The notes beneath the pieces are model-generated. The model had not been told where the DNA came from and did no database searches. It saw only the letters and a program-made list of their open reading frames with translations. The position numbers and the translations under genes were made by a program. Shown here in pieces: positions 1 through 8,271 of a DNA stretch of 16,366 nucleotides. This DNA comes from Basidiobolus heterosporus B8920 (lineage: Eukaryota > Basidiobolomycota > Basidiobolomycetes > Basidiobolales > Basidiobolaceae): assembly GCA_000697455.1 (NCBI GenBank), contig JNET01030059.1, forward strand, positions 1 through 16,366, written 5' to 3'. Positions within the stretch are counted from its first letter, which is position 1; each line of letters starts with the position of its first letter.

Positions 1-63
1 GCTTTCACCTTCTTCCTAGTACCAGAGACTAAGGGACGCAATCCTAATGAGATCGCCAAGTAA
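1..63 (+). CDS. Sugar porter (MFS), copy 1, 3' end only
   Basis: This is the last 20 codons and TAA stop of a hexose transporter whose body lies left of the window. Frame 1 gives the end of helix 12 followed by VPETKGRNPNEIAK, the terminal PETKG signature of the sugar porter family. Compared with the same 63 bases of copy 2 (2300-2362), I count ten synonymous codon differences and one amino-acid change (Ala for Thr near the end). That pattern indicates a separate, functional paralogue under purifying selection rather than a very recent duplicate or a decayed copy. It lies on the same strand as copy 2, about 890 bases upstream, in head-to-tail order. An AATAAA signal follows 70 bases after the stop. 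Its full length and start cannot be seen. Confidence 0.9.
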   Translation, partial: AFTFFLVPETKGRNPNEIAK

Positions 64-132
64 TAGGCAAATCAGATCTCAAACCCTCCAAGATCAATAC
101 ACCACAGTCATTCGCTAGCATTTGTTGTAAAT

Positions 133-138
133 AATAAA
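133..138 (+). terminator. Polyadenylation signal of copy 1
   Basis: This is an exact AATAAA, 70 bases past the copy 1 stop, inside GTAAATAATAAATA. A similar GTAAATAAAA follows copy 2 at almost the same distance, which supports both assignments. Confidence 0.55.
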
Positions 139-896
139 TACTTGATTAATCCTAAAATGTTCTCAATATCCATATATTTTTCATGCTTGCCACTCAGCTT
201 TCAATATGAAAAAAGGCTCTGCATGTCAACGACTGCGAATGGGTTAATGTGCTGCGAACCAACTATATCGTGTTATGTTAGGCTCTGATAACATATTGTA
301 AAATGAAATAAACTTTTAGTTGGGCGAATCAAAATCAAAATTCTCTATCTCTCAGGGCGCTCATTACTTAGTATAATGTTTAACTGGCACTGTACCCAAA
401 CAATTACCGCAGTTGGGTATAATTCGTACTATTCTGTGATTATACAGTTACCTTAACGGCAACACTGTTCGCTTTTTGACTAAATATACCGTCAATCCAG
501 GCCATACTACAAAGTTTTAGAAAAGGTGATGGCGTCTAGTTACATTCCAAGAATCTAGATGGATGGTACAATATGATTTGCCATTCTTTTGGGCAGAATA
601 CGCCTCAGCTATACGCTTGTGAGTTAGTTGCCTGAAGTGGCACTGAATATTACGGAAATTCAACAGTAAACTTTAACATCATTAGGAAATGCCATCTGGA
701 GTAGACGGTTTCAGTACGACGAGGATTGAATTTACAGGATCATCTGATATAGTTTAATTAAATACCGAAATATCCTAATTTCGTAAAATTTCGTAAGTTC
801 GATTACATACCTGATTTATTATTGGAGAATAGTAAAATTAATCGAATTGTGAAACCATAAAAATGGGTCTAGCACGCAGCAAAAAGTGCGCCCTCA
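139..896. other. Intergenic spacer between copies 1 and 2
   Basis: About 760 AT-rich bases lie between the copy 1 polyadenylation signal and the copy 2 TATA box. No credible coding frame was found. The only structure noticed is a short inverted repeat, TACCCAA (393-399) and TTGGGTA (413-419), with a 13-base loop. The stretch must contain the upstream promoter of copy 2, but no other motif could be assigned. Confidence 0.6.
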
Positions 897-906
897 TATA
901 TAAATA
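897..906 (+). promoter_or_regulatory. TATA box of copy 2
   Basis: TATATAAATA is a near-perfect TATA box ending 49 bases before the ATG at 956. Copy 3 and relic B have TATA elements at nearly the same distance (about 50-60 bases before the start), which supports a real core promoter and a short leader. Confidence 0.75.
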
Positions 907-955
907 CCCAGCTCACACATAATGAATATCAACAAAATCTCTTCGACAAAGCAAA

Positions 956-2362
956 ATGTCAGACAAGAAAATTCACTCTTCAGATATCACCACGAGTGAT
1001 TCGAAGGATATCAAATTTACGCCTTACATCTGGCTCTGTGGAGTGACTGCTGCTCTCGCCTCATTCGCTGCTGGATTCAATAGTGCCGCACCTAATGCAC
1101 CAGAGTCAGTCATCAGAAACTGTGACATGAGTGCACACGGAAACAGCGGCTTACCTGCTTGCTTACCCATGTCATCCGGGACTTGGGGTCTCGCTGTTGG
1201 TATTCTCGCCATCGGTGGTTTGGTCGGTGGTCTCAGTGCTGGTCCTGCTGCTAACCGGTTCGGCCGTAAGTGGACTCTGCTGTTCAACAACTTCTTCTTC
1301 ATTGCTGGTGCTATCCTGGTCGCAACTGCCACTACAGTAGCTCAGTTCGTTGCAGGTCGTGTGATCATCGGTATTGCCTGCGGTGCTGGCTCGGTCGTGG
1401 CTCCAATGTACGTTGCTGAGATCTCAACCAATGCTGCGCGTGGTATTCTCGGTACCATGTACCAGTTGTTCATGGTCATCGGTATTCTGGCTGCTAACTG
1501 TGCCGGCATCGGGTTGACCAATGTCCCAGGATGGAGATACCTGTTCGGTATTGCCATCTTCCCACCTATTCTCCAGGTGGTACTCTTGCCATTCTGCACT
1601 GAGACCCCAGCCTATCTCTTGTCCAAGAACAAAGTGGACGAGGCTAGAATCGCTTTGCAAAAGCTTCGCAGCGGGTGTGTGATCGACAATGAGTTCAACG
1701 AGCTAACCAGCACTGCCTGCAGTAACGATAGTAAGGATGACTCCCTCAACATTCTCCAAGTACTCAAGAGCAGCCGTCTTCGTGGTCTCTTCCTCGTGGC
1801 CATGGTCATGCACGCCTATCAACAACTCTCCGGTATCAACAGCGTCATCTTCTACTCAACTAACATCTTCAACGACATCTTCGGTGTTGACAACTCACAA
1901 TATGTCACTGTTGGTATTGGTGGTCTCAACCTGGTGATGACCCTGATCTCAGTCGCCTTGATTGACAGGGTTGGCAGAAAGCCATTGTTGTACACTAGTG
2001 GTGTTGGAATGTGCGTGTGCTCTGTATTGATCATCATTGCTTCGATCCGGGGTATTGACACTCTCATGGTTGCTGCTGTCATGCTCTTCGTGGCCACCTT
2101 CGCTGTTGGCCTTGGACCCATTCCTTGGATGTTGATGCCTGAGCTTATCCCTACCTATGCTATCGGTGCTGCGAGCTCCACTGCCACCGCTGTCAACTGG
2201 CTGTTCAACTTTGTCATCGGCCAGACATTCCCGCCAATGAAGGATGCTCTCGGCAACTACTCATTCCTTCCATACGCCATCATCTGTGCTTTGGGTGTTG
2301 CTTTCACCTTCTTCCTAGTGCCTGAAACCAAGGGACGTAATCCCAACGAAATTACTAAATAA
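956..2362 (+). CDS. GLUT-like hexose transporter (MFS sugar porter), copy 2
   Basis: A complete 468-residue, twelve-helix sugar porter, probably a plasma-membrane hexose transporter. Helices run at roughly 24-43, 77-97, 107-125, 128-150, 164-185, 193-212, 276-302, 313-336, 343-364, 370-395, 403-425 and 435-456. Family signatures seen are NRFGRK (100-105), an R135 to E155 block ending PMYVAEIS, ETP (216-218) in the place of PESP, QQLSGIN (289-295), DRVGRK (337-342), GLGPIPW (385-391) and PETKG (456-460). QQLSGIN with FYST, and GPIPW, are close to animal GLUT proteins. Two cysteines (56, 69) in the first outer loop are conserved in all intact copies. The termini are short, unlike yeast HXT proteins. 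The ATG is preceded by AAGCAAA and lies about 50 bases after a TATA box. Codon use is rich in C-ending and GGT or GCT codons, suggesting high expression. Transport of glucose or another hexose is inferred from the family, and the mode (facilitated or proton-coupled) cannot be told. Confidence 0.95.
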   Translation: MSDKKIHSSDITTSDSKDIKFTPYIWLCGVTAALASFAAGFNSAAPNAPESVIRNCDMSAHGNSGLPACLPMSSGTWGLAVGILAIGGLVGGLSAGPAANRFGRKWTLLFNNFFFIAGAILVATATTVAQFVAGRVIIGIACGAGSVVAPMYVAEISTNAARGILGTMYQLFMVIGILAANCAGIGLTNVPGWRYLFGIAIFPPILQVVLLPFCTETPAYLLSKNKVDEARIALQKLRSGCVIDNEFNELTSTACSNDSKDDSLNILQVLKSSRLRGLFLVAMVMHAYQQLSGINSVIFYSTNIFNDIFGVDNSQYVTVGIGGLNLVMTLISVALIDRVGRKPLLYTSGVGMCVCSVLIIIASIRGIDTLMVAAVMLFVATFAVGLGPIPWMLMPELIPTYAIGAASSTATAVNWLFNFVIGQTFPPMKDALGNYSFLPYAIICALGVAFTFFLVPETKGRNPNEITK

Positions 2363-2419
2363 TAAGAAATTCGACAACAAAGCTCTCTGGTATAGCCATA
2401 TCCATTCATATTAGGTGTA

Positions 2420-2425
2420 AATAAA
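2420..2425 (+). terminator. Polyadenylation signal of copy 2
   Basis: An exact AATAAA begins 58 bases after the copy 2 stop, in the context GGTGTAAATAAAAC. It resembles the GTAAATAA block behind copy 1. Confidence 0.6.
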
Positions 2426-3429
2426 ACAATCACGGCATAATACCTTAAGAAAGATTCGACTCATATATCCTTCCATAACTCAACAGCTCGTAGTGTCCAT
2501 TAGTTTAGTATATTTATAATTGTTTGAATAGTTTTAGTTGAAGTCGCGTAAGCATAAGTTTCTGGAATACGACACTTTCTTTGATACTTCTGCATTGCTA
2601 TAATTAAACATATCTCCGAATTTTTAGTTTCAAAATTGCTTATACCGCTTTTACCTTCTGTGTTTACTTTCATAATTACAAGCAAGATCATCTCAATCTA
2701 GCGACCATTCTTGCATATTGGGTTTCAGATTCATTTTCCCGCTAGTTGTCTAGCTCCTTCTACTCATTAGTTATATATTTGAAATAACACCATGATTCAA
2801 GCTGGAAGAGTTTCCTTAAAATTCAAGCTTTCAAGAGTAAAATATTTTTGATACTTCTTTAAGTTCAATCCGATTGCTATTCACTCTGTAGTTATTTCAT
2901 GGTTACTGGATCTCCAACAATGGGTCATATGGAATATGTAATCGTGGAATTAATATCCCACTCTTACAGGAAATTCGAAATAATTCAAAAGTTTCTTAAG
3001 TTGTAGATTAATTGATGTTTACTTTCTATACTTCAACTACTGTCTAAAACGTTATTTTACCATACTTAATAATCCTCGGGAAATTCTTCCTTTTTCGTGG
3101 TACACAGTAGAACTTGGTAGTTATTTTAAGTGTTTCCAAGTAAAATAGTATTTTGAACGTTCAAACGAAGGATGAATTCTATGGAAGTAAAAGAATTTCT
3201 TGAGATCAATTTGACTGGTAAATTCAAACGGATTGGGACCTATTAGAAATGGTTTATCGTCAACTCTAAAAACTCCGTAAACTTCTACTGGAGTATTTAA
3301 ATTTATGGAAACGTTCTGAAATTCAGGGTCTTCGTATTTTCCCACTTTTGGGAAATCATTCTATTAGAGTGAATCCTGGGATTATACAATTATGATCATG
3401 ACACTTGGGGTATATCTCGATGTTTGTAT
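2426..3429. other. Spacer between copy 2 and hexokinase, convergent 3' ends
   Basis: About 1 kb of AT-rich sequence between two converging genes. No gene is assigned. A minus-strand open frame at 3121-3345 reads a protein-like string but has no ATG, and is discussed as a finding. No repeat or known RNA was recognised. Confidence 0.55.
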
Positions 3430-3435
3430 TTTATT
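3430..3435 (-). terminator. Polyadenylation signal of hexokinase
   Basis: TTTATT on the plus strand is AATAAA on the gene strand, about 95 bases after the hexokinase stop. The position is reasonable for a 3' UTR. In such an AT-rich context a chance match is possible. Confidence 0.45.
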
Positions 3436-3530
3436 GAAATCTTGAAAATATATTACATATGAAAGGGGATTTTCAACTGGCAATTCATGAATAATGCCTT
3501 ACATTGTCAATCACGTATGGATCAGATAAA

Positions 3531-4919
3531 TTAATTGGCCATTTTTTTACAGGCCAACATGGCGGTCAATGCAGCACCAACTCCGCTACCATCCTTGGCC
3601 ATAACTGTCTTTACATTGCTGGCGTATTCTTCACCCAACAATTTAGTAAGACATTTGGACAAAGATGCAGAGAATCCAGGAAGGAATTGGAATACACTAC
3701 CATCAACACCAACGGTAATAGGTTGAGTCAAAAGATCCTTTCTTTTAAGGAGAACGGCAGATAAAGCAGCACCACTGAGTTGAGCAGCACGTTCAGCTAC
3801 TAATTGTGCCACTGACTTCACCAAGAGACGATCACTGGCGGAGGTTTCAGGGATTCCCATGGTGTTTTCCAAAATCAATCTGATCTCTTCCAAATCTGCG
3901 CTGTCGTCCGAAACGATTGAGGACACATAAGCGGTATCGAAGTTGAAAGGCTCGTTCATTTCGACAGAACAGTGTGATCCGAAGATAATGTTGCGATCAA
4001 TCAGATCAATTAAAATGTTACGAGTAATCTCACCAAGGTACAATCCTGAGATCATCTTCTCGAAGATTTGATGGAATGGCTCAGGTGAAGAGTTATCCAA
4101 ACGGTTATCATATTGGGTTACTGGAAGAACCTTTTTATCGTTACCAAAGGCTCCCCATTCCATGTTGATGGCCATCTCAGCATCTTCCTTAGATCCCTTC
4201 CATTTGCCAATATCCTCGATGCGTTCCATGTAGGCGGTGTTGGTACCAGTACCGAAGATAACACCAACACTAGTGCTGGGTTCGGCATAAGCAGCGGCCA
4301 AAAGAGTACCTACGGTATCGTTAACCAAGGCGGCGACCTTGATATTACTCATATGTCTGCGGTTCAAAGCATCTTGGAGCAATTGAGCGACATCAAAACC
4401 AACCACATTGGTAGCGGTGAAACTCTTAGTCCAGCACAAAAGCTTGCCACGGTTGATGGCAGTTTGGTCGATAGGGAAAGAGAAAGTGAAGCCAAGAGGA
4501 ATAAGTGGAGCTTGACGAAGAGCCTCAGTCTCAGGACGTAAGGTGATAAAATCATCAATACATTTGGCGAAGAAATCGAACAGGAGTTTTCCGTCACCGC
4601 TCTTCAATTCATCAGAAACGGTATACTTATGTTGGAAGATAGCAAAGTCACTATTTCCCTTCAATTCAACCAAGCATACGCGGAAGTTGGTACCTCCAAG
4701 ATCTAAAGCCAAATAAGATCCGGTTTCTTTACCAGTGGGACGTCCAGTAACAAAAGAAGGAATCATGGCCATATCCCGGCCTGGGGTAGCCAATCCCTTT
4801 TCCATATCACTGACGAAAGCATCAACAATTTCTCTCAGCTTTTGGTCGGAGAGCTTGAATTGGGTTTCAAGCTCAACCAAGGCAGACATTTGGCTCTCGT
4901 TTAAAGTAATTGGAGACAT
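3531..4919 (-). CDS. Hexokinase (ATP:D-hexose 6-phosphotransferase)
   Basis: A complete 462-residue fungal-type hexokinase that uses ATP to phosphorylate glucose or related hexoses in the cytosol, the first step of glycolysis. Motifs in order are: phosphate-1 loop LDLGGTNFR (72-80); sugar-binding block LGFTFSFP through WTKSF (142-167); ALVNDTVGT (197-205) with the catalytic Asp at 201; phosphate-2 loop GTGTNTAYME (223-232); NMEWGAFG (252-259) with the sugar-binding Glu; SGLYLGEITR (291-300); and the adenosine-site elements VDGSVF (405-410) and SGVGAAL (445-451). Nothing essential appears missing. The length is slightly below the 480-500 usual for yeast hexokinases, because the N-terminal segment is short and lacks the yeast Hxk2 regulatory stretch. 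The ATG opens MSPITL and is followed directly by the conserved fold. There is no intron and no signal peptide. It faces transporter copy 2 tail to tail, so the pair suggests linked uptake and phosphorylation. A glucokinase-like preference cannot be excluded. Confidence 0.96.
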   Translation of the reverse strand: MSPITLNESQMSALVELETQFKLSDQKLREIVDAFVSDMEKGLATPGRDMAMIPSFVTGRPTGKETGSYLALDLGGTNFRVCLVELKGNSDFAIFQHKYTVSDELKSGDGKLLFDFFAKCIDDFITLRPETEALRQAPLIPLGFTFSFPIDQTAINRGKLLCWTKSFTATNVVGFDVAQLLQDALNRRHMSNIKVAALVNDTVGTLLAAAYAEPSTSVGVIFGTGTNTAYMERIEDIGKWKGSKEDAEMAINMEWGAFGNDKKVLPVTQYDNRLDNSSPEPFHQIFEKMISGLYLGEITRNILIDLIDRNIIFGSHCSVEMNEPFNFDTAYVSSIVSDDSADLEEIRLILENTMGIPETSASDRLLVKSVAQLVAERAAQLSGAALSAVLLKRKDLLTQPITVGVDGSVFQFLPGFSASLSKCLTKLLGEEYASNVKTVMAKDGSGVGAALTAMLACKKMAN

Positions 4920-5031
4920 GACGGAAGTTATCCTAGAAGTAAAGCCAAGAAAGAGAGTATCCTTGAAGGATTATTGTTGAAAGGGGATAATTTGGATTTT
5001 GACCTGGCTTAAGGCAAACTGGCCACCTCCT

Positions 5032-5039
5032 ATTTATAG
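5032..5039 (-). promoter_or_regulatory. TATA box of hexokinase
   Basis: The gene strand reads TCTATAAATAGGAG across 5040-5027, a strong TATAAATA box about 113-120 bases before the hexokinase ATG. The leader would be about 80-90 bases, longer than those of the transporters. Confidence 0.7.
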
Positions 5040-5061
5040 ATCTGTTCAATAGCTTTGCTCT

Positions 5062-5076
5062 CGGTTACGGACTCCG
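5062..5076 (-). promoter_or_regulatory. Triple CGG-type site upstream of hexokinase
   Basis: The plus strand reads CGG TTA CGG ACT CCG, three triplets with regular three-base gaps. They form one direct pair (CGG-N3-CGG) and one inverted pair (CGG-N3-CCG) about 22 bases upstream of the TATA box. Fungal Zn2Cys6 regulators bind paired CGG triplets in such arrangements. A CCCCT pentamer (5096-5100), resembling a stress response element, lies 19 bases beyond. Binding is inferred only from the motif. Confidence 0.35.
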
Positions 5077-5742
5077 ACTCACTAGGGTTGTATACCCCCT
5101 GCTTGGGTGATTTAGATTAACCGTGCTAAATATATTCATTTAATCCAGGAATTATTTTAATAGTTCCCATATAAATTAACACAAATTGGATTTGGATTTG
5201 AGTGTCCCGAATTCACTTGAAAACCATACCCGAATATGTGGATTCTTTGAAGTCCAACGTGAACGTGAACGTGTTCGTATCACTACTTCGTTGTTACTTT
5301 CACGCGTTCAAGTGATTCACACTTCCACGTTGATTGTTACATGTACCTGAAATATGAAACTTGGCCCAACTTCCCAAACCCAGAACAAGAAATTTTGTTC
5401 AGTTAGCGTGAATACATGTTCACTTGATTGAGTGGTTTCCTTTCTGGGGGACTGAAACATTACCACCCGTAAGAATATTTCCATTACAAAAGAGTAAGAC
5501 ATTAGGCCTATAGAATCGAATGATTGGAATATTCCATGGTAGTAAAATCATTCTAGGTATATGATCTGGATTCAAGAATTGAACTGGTCAAAGATTTGAT
5601 TTTCCAGGAATTTTCAATCTCGTCCAATATATTTGTAGAAATAGCACGTCTGAAGCGTGTTGACTGATTGAGCATATTTTATGGTTTAAAATTTACCAGT
5701 TTTGAATTGATGCCATAGTTTAGCTTAAAGTTTCAGATTCCA
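5077..5742. other. Hexokinase upstream region with short repeats
   Basis: Non-coding and AT-rich. It contains three tandem AACGTG hexamers (5256-5273) ending in a GAACGTGTTC near-palindrome, an inverted pair GTGAA and TTCAC (5409-5424), and several TCACTTGA octamers in either orientation (5213-5220, 5308-5315, 5420-5427). These may be regulatory sites of the hexokinase gene. Small open frames here show no family resemblance. Confidence 0.4.
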
Positions 5743-5761
5743 AGATGTGTATAAGAGACAG
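5743..5761 (+). other. Tn5 mosaic-end (Nextera adapter) sequence, assembly artefact
   Basis: AGATGTGTATAAGAGACAG is an exact 19-base match to the engineered Tn5 mosaic end used in Nextera tagmentation libraries. The natural Tn5 outer and inner ends differ from it, so a natural origin is unlikely. It is the known source of spurious peptides such as MYKRQ, and a 60-residue frame opening MYKRQ does start at 5747. Only one half of a mate-pair junction is present, and no longer adapter flanks it. Sequence on either side may have been joined wrongly. A seven-base CAGATTC occurs on both sides (5734-5740 and 5770-5776), which may have helped a false overlap. Confidence 0.93.
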
Positions 5762-6789
5762 AATGTAGACAGATTCGGGACATTTAGGAGCGGAGCTCTC
5801 AAAATTGGAAGCAAACCAGGCGAGAACTTTTACGCTTTCATAGCTTACACGTGCGTCTTCTACTATAATACGACCTCGGGTTCACTTGATTTCGTGGCGA
5901 TAGCTTTTTTCACCGACACGCTCATTTGATCAGGCATTGATTTCTAGTGCAGTATAACAGAGGTATTGATGATTTTATAAACCTATATTTACCTCTAACC
6001 AATCCTTAAGCACTTTGAAACAGTTCTCTCCAAGTCCTTCAAAAGTGAGTAATTCGTTAATAAATGGTCATTGATTAACCAAATTAGGTTCTCCGAACGG
6101 CTCAGAAAAGTGCTACTGCAGGCTAATGAAATTCAATTGCGCAGTTCCTAGTTGGGAACCATTTAATTTCTACCGTGTTTTTCCTTATTTGTCTCATGTA
6201 CTCTAGAAGTATTGCAAGGGCCTTACTATCGCGAAAACTAACGGAACAAATAGCTTTTTTTAGAGTGGTGTTGATTCTCCAGAATGGTCATCGCTTCCAT
6301 GCTAATAGTAGCTAGGTTTGTCAGCACTTGAGTTGTAGGTTATTGTGAAGAGCCTTTCTAATTACTCTGAGACTGATGTGCACTAATTTGTAGTGGTCAT
6401 AGAAGCTTCAGGACAGCGGGTAGTCATGTGTTTGAGTTTAATTCATGATTTACATGGCACTTGGTACGATGTGCGATGTAAGCACCTTTGATAAGGGTAG
6501 TGGTTGACTGATGACACGTGCGTAAGTTTGGTCATTTAAATGACTTGGATGTGATTAATAGCATAGAGACGTTAATAACATATTTACCATCGTTTTCTTC
6601 CAAATTTGGAAACTGTGAAAACGAAATAAGCACTTGATTAAAAATCATTGATGAACTCTGAAAATGCTGGAATTTAATCAGAGAATTAATTTTTGAAAAT
6701 CATTCAGTTTATAATTGTAATAAATTGTACTGAAATTATTCAAATATGATGTGATGAATAAATATTACGAACAATGATTGCCATTATTA
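5762..6789. other. Non-coding stretch downstream of copy 3
   Basis: About 1 kb of AT-rich sequence between the adapter remnant and the copy 3 stop. No gene, repeat or RNA was recognised. A further TTCACTTGAT lies at 5881-5890. No clear AATAAA on the minus strand follows copy 3 within the first 100 bases. Confidence 0.55.
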
Positions 6790-8199
6790 TTAATCCCTGG
6801 CAATATCATTAGGATTACGTCCCTTAGTCTCAGGGAGAAGGAAGAATGTGAATGCAACACCAAGTGCACAAATGACAGCATATGGAAGGAAAGAGTAGTC
6901 ACCAAGAATGTCTTTCAATGGTGGGAATGTTTGGCCAACAACAAATGTACACAGCCAGTTGACTCCAGTAGCAGTGGAGCTAGCAGCTCCAATGGCATAG
7001 GTAGGAATGATTTCGGGCATCAACATCCATGGAATGGGCCCAAGACCAACTGCAAATGTAGCCACGAAGAGCATGACAGCGGCGACCATAAGCATGTCGA
7101 TACCACGAACTGAAGCGACTATGATCAATATAGAGGACAAACACATTCCAATGCCACTGGTGTACAGCAGTGACTTTCTGCTAACACGATCGATCATGGC
7201 GATCGAGATAAGGGTCATGACTAAGTTAAGGCAAGCAACACCAACTGTAACATATTGTGAGTTATCAACGCCGAAGATGTCGTTAAAGATATTGGTTGAG
7301 TAGAAAATAACGCTGTTGATACCGGAGAGTTGTTGGTAGGCGTGTACAACCATGGCTACGAGGAAGAGGCGACGAAGGCGGTTATGCTTAAGTAGTTGGA
7401 TAATATTGAGGGTATCATCCTTGCTGTCATCGTTGCGGGAAGCGCTTGCCAATTCATTAAACTCATTTTCGATCATATATCCACTGCGGAGTTTTTGTAA
7501 TGCAATTCTAGCTTCATCAACCTTATTCTTGGACAATAGATAGCAGGGAGTCTCAGTGCAGAATGGTAGGAGAACAACTTGGATAATTGGTGAAACCATG
7601 GCAAGACCAAACAGGTATCTCCAACCTGGGACATTGGTTAATCCGAGACCAGCACAATTAGCAACTAAAATACCAATGACTATGAACAACTGGTACATAG
7701 TTCCGAGGATACCACGGGCAGCATTTGTTGTAATCTCAGCAACATACATTGGGGCTACGACCGAACCAGCACCACATGCAATACCGATAAGAACACGCCC
7801 TGCAACAAATTGTGCTACTGTAGTGGCAGTGGCCACGAGAATAGCGCCGGAGATGAAGAAGATATTGTTAAGTAAGAGTGTCAGCTTACGGCCAAGCCTG
7901 TTAGCAGCTGCTCCCGCACTAAGGCCACCAATTAAACCACCGATGGCCATAATGCCAACCGCCAAACCCCAAGTTCCAGATGACATAGGGAGACAGGCAG
8001 GGAGACCGCTGTTGTTGCTGCTACTCAAGTCACAGTTTCTGATTACGGATTCAGGAGTATTGGGGGCGGCACTGTTGAATCCAGCAGCGAATGAAGTTAT
8101 CGCGGCTGTAACACTGCATAGCCAAAGGTAAGGTGTATACTTGATGTTCCTTGAATCGCAGTTTGAGATATCAGAGGTGTAGTCTTTTTTGTCTGACAT
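6790..8199 (-). CDS. GLUT-like hexose transporter (MFS sugar porter), copy 3
   Basis: A complete 469-residue paralogue of copy 2, colinear with it apart from one extra residue at the C terminus, and identical at roughly four positions in five by eye. All twelve helices and most signatures are kept: NRLGRK (100-105), PMYVAEIT, ETP (216-218), QQLSGIN (289-295), GLGPIPW (385-391) and PETKG. In the loop after helix 8 the usual DRxGRK reads DRVSRK, with Ser at 340, a change shared with copy 4. The ATG opens MSDKK exactly as in copy 2, with a TATA box about 50-58 bases upstream. Third codon positions are more AT-rich than in copy 2, suggesting lower expression or relaxed codon selection. It leads a minus-strand array followed by two relics and copy 4. 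It probably carries hexose at the plasma membrane, with specificity unknown. Confidence 0.94.
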   Translation of the reverse strand: MSDKKDYTSDISNCDSRNIKYTPYLWLCSVTAAITSFAAGFNSAAPNTPESVIRNCDLSSSNNSGLPACLPMSSGTWGLAVGIMAIGGLIGGLSAGAAANRLGRKLTLLLNNIFFISGAILVATATTVAQFVAGRVLIGIACGAGSVVAPMYVAEITTNAARGILGTMYQLFIVIGILVANCAGLGLTNVPGWRYLFGLAMVSPIIQVVLLPFCTETPCYLLSKNKVDEARIALQKLRSGYMIENEFNELASASRNDDSKDDTLNIIQLLKHNRLRRLFLVAMVVHAYQQLSGINSVIFYSTNIFNDIFGVDNSQYVTVGVACLNLVMTLISIAMIDRVSRKSLLYTSGIGMCLSSILIIVASVRGIDMLMVAAVMLFVATFAVGLGPIPWMLMPEIIPTYAIGAASSTATGVNWLCTFVVGQTFPPLKDILGDYSFLPYAVICALGVAFTFFLLPETKGRNPNDIARD

Positions 8200-8249
8200 G
8201 CTAAGAAGTTATTTGTTCAATAATGTTGATAGCTCGAGGAGTTTCGAAA

Positions 8250-8271
8250 TATTTATATGAAATTGAATGAA
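8250..8271 (-). promoter_or_regulatory. TATA box and conserved upstream 12-mer of copy 3
   Basis: On the gene strand TTCATTCAATTT (8271-8260) is followed two bases later by TATAAATA (8257-8250), about 51-58 bases before the ATG. The same 12-mer recurs at 10586-10597 and 12710-12721, upstream of relics A and B, and directly abuts the TATA element of relic B. It is therefore an inherited promoter block. Confidence 0.65.

Noticed and set aside
4113-4541. 142-codon plus-strand frame opposite the hexokinase
   Set aside because: It is an antisense shadow of the hexokinase coding sequence.
5743-5761. Natural Tn5 or IS50 insertion end
   Set aside because: The match is to the engineered mosaic end, not the natural inner or outer end, and no transposase or target duplication of nine bases is present.
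5747-5929. 60-residue plus-strand frame starting MYKRQ
   Set aside because: Its start is translated adapter sequence, the well-known MYKRQ artefact, and the rest has no family resemblance.
7556-8131. 191-codon frame opposite copy 3, and similar frames opposite copies 2 and 4
   Set aside because: These are antisense shadows of the conserved transporter frame. They recur in all copies only because the sense strand is conserved.
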